Assembly (NCBI RefSeq): GCF_002243345.2
Contig: NZ_CP022655.2
Span: 3,598,501-3,662,500, forward strand
Origin: Paenibacillus sp. RUD330
GTDB lineage: Bacteria; Bacillota; Bacilli; Paenibacillales; Paenibacillaceae
DNA length: 64,000 nt
Direction of reading: 5' to 3'
The notes under the pieces were generated by a model. It made no database searches. It was given only the letters and a program-made list of their open reading frames with translations, and was not told where the DNA came from. How positions within the stretch are numbered: position 1 is the stretch's first letter; each line of letters starts with the position of its first letter. Below are positions 41,787-49,465 of this stretch, in pieces. Position numbers and translations under genes: made by a program.

Positions 41787-42653
41787 TCACTTGATCCCGG
41801 AATGGACCATGCTCTCGAGCACCTTGCGCTGGAAGAGCAGGAATATGATCAGGTTCGGGATGAAGATGAGCAGTCCGGCCGCTGCGGCCATGTTCTGGCC
41901 GGCGACGTTGTTCTGCAAGCCGCTGAGCAGGCTGTTCACATAGAAGGCGAGCGTCCGCATCGCTTCCTTCTGCATGAACAAGGTCGACGTCTCGACGTCG
42001 CCCCATACCGTCTGGAACGTCAGGATCGAGATCGTCGCGATGGCGGGAGCCGACAGCGGCAGCACGATGCGGGCGAAGATGCCGACATGGCTCGCTCCGT
42101 CGATCTTGGCCGCCTCGATGAGATCGTTCGGAATCTGCGAGACGAAGCCGACGAGCATGAAGACGGCGACGGGCGAGGCGAGCGACGGCAGCACATGGCC
42201 GAAGTAGGTGTTGTTCAGGCCGATGCCGCTGACGATCAGATACCTCGGGATGGAGACCGTCTCCGGCGCGAACATGAGCGACAGGGTGATCATCGAGAGG
42301 ATGAGCGCCTTGAAGTGGAACCGGTGCTTCGCCAGCACATAGGCCGCCATCGTGCTGACGATGATGACGCTCGCCAGCGTCAGGCCGAGCACGACGATGC
42401 TGTTGAACAGATAGCGCGTGAACGGAACGGTCGCGTTCGAGGCGTGCAGGAACAGCGATTCGAAGTTGCGCAGCGTCGGATGCTGGACGAAGAAGCGCGG
42501 CGGGAACAGGAACAGCTCGTTCTGCGGCTTGAACGCATGGCTGAAGATGAAGATGATCGGCAGCGACATGAACGCCGCGAGCGCGGTGAAGCCGCCGATC
42601 AGAATGGCCTGGAAAGGCGATGCGGAGCGGAATCTTCGGAGTCTGGCGATCAT
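41787..42653 (-). CDS. Carbohydrate ABC transporter permease (MalG-type)
   Basis: A 288-residue permease with six membrane segments and EAA loop LIEAAKIDGASHVGIFARIVLPL, ending LLFQRKVLESMVHSGIK. It is the second half of the permease pair with 42657-43640, three bases apart. Confidence 0.93.
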   Translation of the reverse strand: MIARLRRFRSASPFQAILIGGFTALAAFMSLPIIFIFSHAFKPQNELFLFPPRFFVQHPTLRNFESLFLHASNATVPFTRYLFNSIVVLGLTLASVIIVSTMAAYVLAKHRFHFKALILSMITLSLMFAPETVSIPRYLIVSGIGLNNTYFGHVLPSLASPVAVFMLVGFVSQIPNDLIEAAKIDGASHVGIFARIVLPLSAPAIATISILTFQTVWGDVETSTLFMQKEAMRTLAFYVNSLLSGLQNNVAGQNMAAAAGLLIFIPNLIIFLLFQRKVLESMVHSGIK

Positions 42654-42656
42654 GGC

Positions 42657-43640
42657 TCACAGCTCCTCCTTCGAGTTGAACAGGCGATAGGCGAATCTCA
42701 TGACGAAGTAGCTGAGCAGCAGCAGGATGACCGACAGCGCCGACGCGTAGCCGAGCTCGAAGCGGATGAAGGCGTAGTCGTCGATATGGTTGATGATGAG
42801 ATGCCCCGCGTACTGCGGCGTCACCGCCATGCCGGTCAGCTGCGTCGAGATGCTGCCTGCCTTGAGCGTGGATACGATCGTCATGACGGCGCTGAACAGC
42901 ATCTGCGGCTTCATCGACGGGACGGTGATGTAGAACACCTCCTGCAGCCGGCTGGAGATGCCGTCGATGCGCCCGGCCTCGTACAGCTCCCGGTTCACCG
43001 TCTGCAGGCCGGCGAGCATCGCGAGGAAGCCGACGCTGAAGCTCATCCAGAGCGAGACGAGGATCATGATCTTCATGAGCGACTTCGGATCCTGGAGCCA
43101 GACGACCGGCCCGTCGATCCAGCCCATCGACAGCAGGAAGTTGTTGACGTAGCCGACGCGGTCCCCGCTGAAGGCGGCGATCCAGACGACGGACAGCGCC
43201 ACGGCACCCGCCATCGACGGGGCGTAGAAGACGAGCGTGTAGTAATCGCGGACCTTCAGCGGCAGCTGATGGATCAGCCAGGCGAACAGGAACGACAGGA
43301 CGTACCCGCCCGGACCGACGATGAGCGCGAACAGGAACGTATTGGGCAGCGCCTTGGTCAGGAAGACGATGTCCTGCGTGAACAGCGCGATGTAGTTGTC
43401 GAAGCCGATGAAATGCAGCTTGCCGAAGCCGTCGTAGGACGTGAAGCCGAGCGTCGCCGCCATGACGACGGGTACGACGATGAAGACGAGGAAGCAGATC
43501 AGGAACGGAGCGAGGAACAGATAGCAGAAGGCGTCCCTGCGCAGGTCGCTTCCGAAGCGCCTCAGCTTCAGCAGCGCCGGAGAAGGCTTGCGCCCGCTGC
43601 CGATGTCGATTCCGGGAGTCAGCTCGGTGCCGGTATTCAT
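42657..43640 (-). CDS. Carbohydrate ABC transporter permease (MalF-type)
   Basis: A 327-residue permease with six membrane segments and EAA loop YEAGRIDGISSRLQEVFYITVP. The start is ATG at 43640 (MNTGTELTPG), overlapping the preceding stop by four bases. The same frame open to 44474 is antisense-like overlap and not coding. It works with the 41787 permease. Confidence 0.93.
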   Translation of the reverse strand: MNTGTELTPGIDIGSGRKPSPALLKLRRFGSDLRRDAFCYLFLAPFLICFLVFIVVPVVMAATLGFTSYDGFGKLHFIGFDNYIALFTQDIVFLTKALPNTFLFALIVGPGGYVLSFLFAWLIHQLPLKVRDYYTLVFYAPSMAGAVALSVVWIAAFSGDRVGYVNNFLLSMGWIDGPVVWLQDPKSLMKIMILVSLWMSFSVGFLAMLAGLQTVNRELYEAGRIDGISSRLQEVFYITVPSMKPQMLFSAVMTIVSTLKAGSISTQLTGMAVTPQYAGHLIINHIDDYAFIRFELGYASALSVILLLLSYFVMRFAYRLFNSKEEL

Positions 43641-46600
43641 TTGTCCGTCCCTCCCCAATCGTAAGGCTTGTCGATCTGCGGCACGCCGAGGCCGACGCCC
43701 GCGATGCCGAAGTCCTTCTGCCTGCGGTTCATTTCCCGCTGCAGCGAGAGCTGCGCCTGCTCCAGCGATTCCTTGGCCGGGATGCCGTCGAATACCGTCC
43801 GGTTCCAGGCGAACTCCATCTCCCGTCCCAGGAAATAGTAGCCGGGCACGTTCGGCATGTTCTTCGCCCAGCGGGACTGCTCGCGGATCGCCTTGAGGTC
43901 GGCGCCCGGCCAGCTGAGCGATTTCATCGCCTCGACGTTCGCGGTGTTCCACCGGTATTCCATGCCGTAGAACGATTCCATATCGCTCGCGTACTGGGCC
44001 TGCACCTCGTCCGAGGTCCACCACTTCAGGAATTCCCAGGCGGCGTCCTTCCGCTGACTCTTCTTCATGATCATCGCCGTCGACAGCCCTTGCGGCGACC
44101 AGCGGGCGACCGTTCCGTCCTCCTGGGAGACGCCCGGCAGCGGAGCGGTCGCCCAGTGGCCGGTAATCTCCGGCGCGGCGACGAGCAGCTGCACGTAGGT
44201 GTTGAAGTCGGCGATGCCGACCGGAATGTCGCCGTCGCGGAAATGCTGGAAGAACGCCGGGATGTCGATCGGCAGGTTGTATTTCGTGAACATTTCCGTC
44301 CACTGCTTGAACGCCTGCTGCCCCTGCGGGCTGCCGAGATTGGCCTTGAGGCCGTCGGCCGAATACGGATCCGCTCCGTTCTCCAGGAAGAAGGTCGCGT
44401 AGTCCCCCTTGGGCACGTTCATCGTCATTCCGTTCTCCTGCAGCGTCGGCAGCATGTCGAAGACGTCCTCCCATGTGTCCGGAGCCTTCAGTCCCAGGCT
44501 CTCCAGGATGTCCGTGCGGTAGAAGAGCAGCTGGAAGTTCTGCACCTCCGGCAGGCCGTAGGTGCCGCCGTCATAGCTGAGCGCCCGGGCCGCTCCCGGG
44601 ATGAAACGCTTCATGACGTCGCCGAAGCCGGGATATCCGGACAGGTCCTGTGCCGCATTCCGCATCGCGTAGTCGGCCGGCGTCGCTTCCCCGAGCCCGA
44701 GCGCGACATCCGGCACCTCGCCTGCCGCATTGCCGAGGATGAGCATGTTCGGATTCGGCATCAGGTTGATGTTCACCGCGATGCCCGTCTTCGGCGTGAA
44801 GTCCTGATTCGCCATCTCGCGCAGCAGATCGACGTAGTCCCGTCCCCGCTGCACCCAGATCGTCAGCGCGCCCTGCTTGTTCTTGCCGCTGAGATCGTAG
44901 TCCATCGTGAACGAGCGCCCGAAGTCGCCGAGCGCGTACGGCACGCGGGACAGCACCGAGGCGGTCTTCAAGCCGGGATCGCTGTCCGGCGTGCGCAGGA
45001 CGAGGTAATCGAGCATGAGCGGCTGCTGGGTCAGCGTCGACATCCAGGTTCCGATGCTGGCCTGGATCGTGGAGAAGTCGTTGACCTTGCTCGGAATCTC
45101 GCCCACGTCGTCCAGCATGGCCTGCAGCATGCTGACGGAGGACTTGATCGCCTGAGACAGATCGGAATCCCGGCCGTTCAGGCCGTTCACATAGTCGCGG
45201 ACGACGTTCAGCCTGTCGACGATCGCCTGCAACTTGGCTCCGGCGTCGGGATCGTATTTTTTCATGTCCCAGGTGCGCTGGGAGTCGATGTTCGCATCCG
45301 AGGCGTTTTTGCTGTAATTGCCCGTAATCAGGCGGATGTGGCGGTCGAAGTCCGAGATCTGGCCGAGCGTCTCCTTGAGCGCCAGCGACACCGGCTGGAG
45401 CGGCGACGAATCCGCCGTCATCGTGATCTTGTGCTCGCCTTTCTTCAAGTAGATCCGGTAAGGACGGCCTTCGCCGTCAGCCGCCGGGGCGATCTCGAAT
45501 TCCTTGTGGTAGCCGAGCCCGTAATGCAGCCATTCGCGGAAAGGAACCTCGCCGTCGATCTGGATCGTGCGGTAGGCCTTGAAGCCGGCGCGGTAGTTCT
45601 GGAAGTTCTTCAGATCCAGGACGTACCAGCCGTCCTCCGGAACCTCCGCCCTCCATTCCACCCATTCTCCCGGCAGCCGCCAGCGGTTGCCCCCGAGCAC
45701 GTTGTAGGTGAGATGCCCTTGGGGATCGGGAGAGATGTTGGGCTCGGCCCAGTGGTCCGTCTGGATGGAGATGCTCGACTTGCGGTCGAACGCCTCGGCT
45801 TCCGTGATTCCGTACCACTTCGGCTGGCTCCCGGTCCGATATGCGGGCTGCGAGGAAGCATACTCCTCGTAGGAGGGAAGGGCGCGCTGCGGCTCGAAGG
45901 AAAGCTTCTTAAGCGCGACCGGCTCCCGCTCTCCAATCAGCCTCAGTCTGTGGCCGCCCTTCTCCAGCCGGTACAGCAGCGGCCTGGACGAGGCCGAGAA
46001 GTCGCTCGCCGCCTTGACGGACCATTCCGATATCTCCGTCTGCCGGGGGCGCACCTGCATGCCGAGCTCGTTGCGTTCATACGGGTACTCGGCGTCCTTC
46101 CACAGCCGCTGGAGCTCGATCGTCTCCGACTCGGCGAACGGATAGGCGCCGTCGATCTGCACGCCCCGGATGACGGACGTGCGGCCTCCGGGCAGCGGCT
46201 TGTAGTCCAGATGCAGCTCGTACCAGCCTGCGCGCGGAGCTTCGAACGACCATTCCACCCAGCCGGAGTCGCTGTTCCAGCCCAGCGCGGGACCGTCCGG
46301 GCCGGCCGTCTCCGCCAGCTTCGCTTCCGGAGCCGCTTCCGTGTACCGGAGCGGATCGATCGAGATGGCCGGCGAGGAGGCCGCTTCCGCCTCCGCCTCG
46401 GGATGCCGGAGCATCAGCCTCGCATAGGGAAGCTTGTCTTCGGCATCGGCCGGCGTGGAATTCCCCAGCAGCTGCGAGGCGCTGACCGTCTGGGCGAACG
46501 TCGCCGCTTCCTTGCCGGAGGACCACCAGATGATACCGCTTGCAACAGCGGCGATGAGCAGCAGCCTCAAGCCGAGCTTGCCCGCCCGGGATAGAGGCTT

Positions 46601-46645
46601 CCGGCTCCATGTCGGGAAGAAGGTTCTTTTGCCGCTACCCGTCAT
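43637..46645 (-). CDS. Membrane-anchored solute-binding protein with large N-terminal domains
   Basis: A 1002-residue protein. An uncleaved-looking membrane segment (LGLRLLLIAAVASGIIWW, about 27-44) has no lipobox. Two beta-sandwich regions, about 75-265 and 285-440, share the pattern WVEWSFEAPRAGWYELHLDY / WVEWRAEVPEDGWYVLDLKN and look like carbohydrate-binding modules. A helical segment follows, 440-600. The solute-binding core is about 605-1000 (ALTIWVQRGRDYVDLLREMA, FFQHFRDGDIPVGIADFNTY). Ordinary family-1 binding proteins have about 430 residues. It probably captures long glycans near the membrane for the adjacent permeases. Domain roles are inferred. Confidence 0.9.
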   Translation of the reverse strand: MTGSGKRTFFPTWSRKPLSRAGKLGLRLLLIAAVASGIIWWSSGKEAATFAQTVSASQLLGNSTPADAEDKLPYARLMLRHPEAEAEAASSPAISIDPLRYTEAAPEAKLAETAGPDGPALGWNSDSGWVEWSFEAPRAGWYELHLDYKPLPGGRTSVIRGVQIDGAYPFAESETIELQRLWKDAEYPYERNELGMQVRPRQTEISEWSVKAASDFSASSRPLLYRLEKGGHRLRLIGEREPVALKKLSFEPQRALPSYEEYASSQPAYRTGSQPKWYGITEAEAFDRKSSISIQTDHWAEPNISPDPQGHLTYNVLGGNRWRLPGEWVEWRAEVPEDGWYVLDLKNFQNYRAGFKAYRTIQIDGEVPFREWLHYGLGYHKEFEIAPAADGEGRPYRIYLKKGEHKITMTADSSPLQPVSLALKETLGQISDFDRHIRLITGNYSKNASDANIDSQRTWDMKKYDPDAGAKLQAIVDRLNVVRDYVNGLNGRDSDLSQAIKSSVSMLQAMLDDVGEIPSKVNDFSTIQASIGTWMSTLTQQPLMLDYLVLRTPDSDPGLKTASVLSRVPYALGDFGRSFTMDYDLSGKNKQGALTIWVQRGRDYVDLLREMANQDFTPKTGIAVNINLMPNPNMLILGNAAGEVPDVALGLGEATPADYAMRNAAQDLSGYPGFGDVMKRFIPGAARALSYDGGTYGLPEVQNFQLLFYRTDILESLGLKAPDTWEDVFDMLPTLQENGMTMNVPKGDYATFFLENGADPYSADGLKANLGSPQGQQAFKQWTEMFTKYNLPIDIPAFFQHFRDGDIPVGIADFNTYVQLLVAAPEITGHWATAPLPGVSQEDGTVARWSPQGLSTAMIMKKSQRKDAAWEFLKWWTSDEVQAQYASDMESFYGMEYRWNTANVEAMKSLSWPGADLKAIREQSRWAKNMPNVPGYYFLGREMEFAWNRTVFDGIPAKESLEQAQLSLQREMNRRQKDFGIAGVGLGVPQIDKPYDWGGTDK

Positions 46646-47766
46646 GCCCGCTCTCTCCTCAGCGACACTCCGGTGCTCTCGTCGAATAGGTGGATCTTGT
46701 CCATCTGAAAGCCGAAGGCAGCCTGCTCCTCCGGATGGTATGCGCTTTCAGGATCGGTCCGGGCAATGACTCTCGTGTCTCCGGCAAGCAGATACACATA
46801 GGAGTCGGCTCCGGTCTCTTCCTTCATCTGCACGACGGCGGCCGTATACCCGCCTTCCTCCCCTTCCGGGAGAGCGGAGCTGAGACGCACATGCTCCGGC
46901 CGGACGCCGAGCACGACGCTGCGCAGCGACCGGTCGGTGCCGCCGAGGCGGCGCTCCATCTCCGCGGGCAGCGGCAGCTTCATCCTGCGGTTGGTGAAAT
47001 AAAGGGTCCCGTCCTCTCGCTGGATCTTGCCGGGGATGAAGTTCATCTGAGGGGAGCCGATGAAGCCCGCCACGAACAGATTGGCCGGCTCGTCGTACAG
47101 CATGCGCGGAGGGGCGACCTGCTGGATGACGCCGTCCTTCATGACGACGATCCGGGTGCCCATCGTCATCGCCTCGACCTGGTCGTGGGTGACGTAGACG
47201 GTCGTCCGCTTGAGGTCGCTCTGGAGCTTGATGAGCTCGGCGCGGGTCTGCGCCCGCAGCTTGGCGTCAAGGTTGGACAGCGGCTCGTCCATGAGGAATA
47301 CTTGCGGCTCGCGGGCGATGGCGCGGCCGAGGGCGACGCGCTGCTTCTGGCCGCCGGACAGCTGGCTCGGCTTGCGCTCCAGCAGATGCGAGATTTCGAG
47401 AATCTTGGCCACGCGGTTCACGCGCAGCTCGATTTCATGCTTGGCGGTCTTGCGCAGCTTGAGGCCGAGCGCGATATTTTCGAATACGGACAGGTTGGGG
47501 TAAAGGGCGTAGTTCTGGAACACCATGGCGATGTCCCGGTCCTTGGGGGAGACGTAATTGATGAACTTGCCGTCCATGTACAGCTCGCCGCTGCTGATCT
47601 CCTCGAGACCGGCCAGCATGCGGAGCGTCGTGGACTTGCCGCAGCCGGACGGTCCGACGAGCACGAGGAACTCGCCCTCCTCGATGGACAGATGAAAGTC
47701 GTCCACGGCGGGGCGGGCTTCGCCTTTGTAGCGTTTGAAGACATGATTGAACGTGATGCTTCCCAC
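46642..47766 (-). CDS. UgpC/MsmX-type sugar transporter ATPase
   Basis: A 374-residue ABC ATPase with Walker A LVGPSGCGKSTTLRM, signature LSGGQKQRVALGRAI, Walker B QVFLMDEPLSNLDAKL, and a C-terminal TOBE domain of the MalK/UgpC type (VVLGVRPEHVRL). Such ATPases serve several permease pairs. Here it is the only ATPase for two pairs. I chose GTG at 47766 (GAGGTG six bases before it). GTG at 47775 is an alternative adding three residues. It is the first gene of the nine-gene operon. Confidence 0.94.
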   Translation of the reverse strand: MGSITFNHVFKRYKGEARPAVDDFHLSIEEGEFLVLVGPSGCGKSTTLRMLAGLEEISSGELYMDGKFINYVSPKDRDIAMVFQNYALYPNLSVFENIALGLKLRKTAKHEIELRVNRVAKILEISHLLERKPSQLSGGQKQRVALGRAIAREPQVFLMDEPLSNLDAKLRAQTRAELIKLQSDLKRTTVYVTHDQVEAMTMGTRIVVMKDGVIQQVAPPRMLYDEPANLFVAGFIGSPQMNFIPGKIQREDGTLYFTNRRMKLPLPAEMERRLGGTDRSLRSVVLGVRPEHVRLSSALPEGEEGGYTAAVVQMKEETGADSYVYLLAGDTRVIARTDPESAYHPEEQAAFGFQMDKIHLFDESTGVSLRRERA

Positions 47767-47835
47767 TGTTCTCACCTCGCGCTAGACTCTTCTGGATTGC
47801 TCTAAAGTCCATGTTAGCGCAAGGATGGAATGGAA

Positions 47836-47876
47836 ATAATAGGGCGGAATTGGCTTTTGCAGGGGGATATTGGCTC
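47836..47876 (-). promoter_or_regulatory. Operon promoter region with two direct repeats
   Basis: AGCCAAT occurs at 47875-47869 and 47855-47849 on the minus strand, exactly 20 bases apart. Each is extended by a C-rich tail. TATTAT (47841-47836) is a fitting -10, and there is no good -35. Direct repeats two helical turns apart next to a -10 are typical for AraC-type activators such as the YesN-type regulator of this window. Confidence 0.5.
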
Positions 47877-47884
47877 TGCTTCTC

Positions 47885-48796
47885 TCAAGTATAGGCCTCC
47901 ATGATTCCCGCCAAAAAATCCCGATAGTCAGCGGCATAGGATTCAGGCTCGATAATCTTCAGGTTCCGCCCAAAGCCCGCCAGAAATTGAAACCCGATCT
48001 CGTCTTGAGGCACGCTGATCGCAGCCACCACCTGTTCAGGATCCGAGGCATCGATGCTTTTTCGGCCATACCTTTCCATCAATTGATCTTGGATGCGGGG
48101 GGAAATCCGCGCTTTGACGGCAACGAGCTGTGCCTGATAGCCATTTTCCGCGACTGGATTGTCCCGGTCATCCCGAGGAGCAAAGGCTTGTTTCCCGGCA
48201 ATCAAACGATCCGTTCTCGACAGTTTGAACGTTCGATACGCCTGCCGTTCTAAGCAAAATCCTTTCAAGTACCAGCTCGTCTCGCTGAAATGAAGCTGGT
48301 AAGGCTCAACCGTTCTTTTGGTCGCAAGGCCATTTCGATCCCTATAATCAAAAGAAACCAGTCTGTTCTGCAAAATGGCCTGCTGGCAAATGTCCAGGAT
48401 CAGCTGAATTTCAGACCGCCCTTCCCAATCGTAAAAGGACAGCTGAATAAACCCTTTGGGAGACGCCGCATTCACCATGGACTCGATTTTCCTTAACGTC
48501 ATCTCCACTTCCCGATGGACCCGTATTTGCCCCAGTCCGCCCAGAGCGACCAACAGATTTTCCAAATCCTTATGGCTCAAAAGGCGCTTGTCGAGCTTAT
48601 ACTCCTTCATGATTCCATAACCGCCATTCACCCCATGAATGGAGTAGATCGGGATATTGGACAGGCCGAGCGTTTCCATGTCACGGAGAATCGTCCTCTT
48701 GGACACCTGAAACAGCGTGGCGAATTCGTTCGCTGACACGACTTCCTTTTGCAGCAGGATCATGACGCTGGCGATCAGCCGCTCTATCTTCCCCAT
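47885..48796 (-). CDS. WYL-domain transcriptional regulator (YafY/DeoR-like)
   Basis: A 303-residue protein with an N-terminal HTH_11 domain (FATLFQVSKRTILRDMETLG) and a WYL domain (about 140-225, WYLKGFCLERQAYRTFKLSR), followed by a WCX-type C-terminal part. The WYL module binds nucleic-acid or other small ligands. It is divergent from a VOC-protein gene, with a shared inverted repeat, so it likely represses that gene and itself. Confidence 0.92.
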   Translation of the reverse strand: MGKIERLIASVMILLQKEVVSANEFATLFQVSKRTILRDMETLGLSNIPIYSIHGVNGGYGIMKEYKLDKRLLSHKDLENLLVALGGLGQIRVHREVEMTLRKIESMVNAASPKGFIQLSFYDWEGRSEIQLILDICQQAILQNRLVSFDYRDRNGLATKRTVEPYQLHFSETSWYLKGFCLERQAYRTFKLSRTDRLIAGKQAFAPRDDRDNPVAENGYQAQLVAVKARISPRIQDQLMERYGRKSIDASDPEQVVAAISVPQDEIGFQFLAGFGRNLKIIEPESYAADYRDFLAGIMEAYT

Positions 48797-48874
48797 TTTC
48801 TCCCTCCTCGAAATCGAGCCTTGTCGCCGCTCATATGCACTTCATTTGATTCCAACTTTTGTTCGGGCGCTCGA

Positions 48875-48905
48875 TAATAAGTGACAATGTAGCTGTCACC
48901 TATTA
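48875..48905. promoter_or_regulatory. Inverted repeat between the WYL regulator and the VOC gene
   Basis: TAATA-A-GTGACA (48875-48886) pairs with TGTCAC-C-TATTA (48894-48905) across a seven-base centre. TATTAT at 48901-48906 is a probable -10 for the VOC gene, so a protein on the repeat would block it. Confidence 0.65.
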
Positions 48906-48944
48906 TACCTTATGCTGAGTGCATCATAAGAAGGAGGAATAACC

Positions 48945-49409
48945 ATGTCAGCTGTTGCGTATTTGAATATGGATGGAAATGCAGGTCAAGCGATCGACTT
49001 TTATGCCGAAGCGTTCCATGCGACCGAGGTCAAGAAAGTCCAGTTCAAGGATCTTCCCCAGAATCCCGATTACCCCTTGCCGTCCCATGAACAGGAAATG
49101 ATCATGGAGTCATCCATAGAATTCGACGGCGGAAAAATCATGATGTCGGACATCCTGCCTTCCATGAAGCCGGTAACGGGCGAGCTTGTGCAAGGAAACC
49201 AGGTGCTGATCAGCCTCGTTATCGAGGATCAACAAGCTTTGGCCGCGTACTTCAACAACTTGTCGGTTGGAGGACATATCATCATGCCATTGTCCAGCCA
49301 GCCTTGGTCCGCTTGCTTCGGAATGCTGGCCGACAGGTTCGGCATCGTCTGGAAGTTCAACAGCGACGCCGACAAGTTTCTTGATTCCGTCATGGCGGGT
49401 AAGAAATAA
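48945..49409 (+). CDS. VOC family protein (PhnB/YjdN type)
   Basis: A 154-residue glyoxalase/bleomycin-resistance-fold protein of the PhnB group (AVAYLNMDGNAGQAIDFYAEAF, SSIEFDGGKIMMSDI, FGMLADRFGIVWKFN). Its ligand is unknown. AGAAGGAGGAATAACC precedes the start. WYL regulator-VOC pairs are common in Bacillales. Confidence 0.92.
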   Translation: MSAVAYLNMDGNAGQAIDFYAEAFHATEVKKVQFKDLPQNPDYPLPSHEQEMIMESSIEFDGGKIMMSDILPSMKPVTGELVQGNQVLISLVIEDQQALAAYFNNLSVGGHIIMPLSSQPWSACFGMLADRFGIVWKFNSDADKFLDSVMAGKK

Positions 49410-49410
49410 A

Positions 49411-49458
49411 ACAAGCGCGGCACCGTCTATGGACGGCTGCCGCGCTTTGTCTTTTTTA
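49411..49458 (+). terminator. Terminator of the VOC gene
   Basis: Arms AAGCGCGGCA / TGCCGCGCTT with an inner CCGTC/GACGG, followed by TGTCTTTTTT. Confidence 0.9.
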
Positions 49459-49465
49459 TGGATCT

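Noticed and set aside
41775-43664. 629-codon plus-strand frame opposite two permeases
   Set aside because: Composition dominated by Arg, Asp, Glu and His. Antisense of conserved permease genes.
42657-44474. 605-codon minus-strand frame
   Set aside because: Real coding starts at ATG 43640. The upstream part overlaps the large binding-protein gene out of frame.
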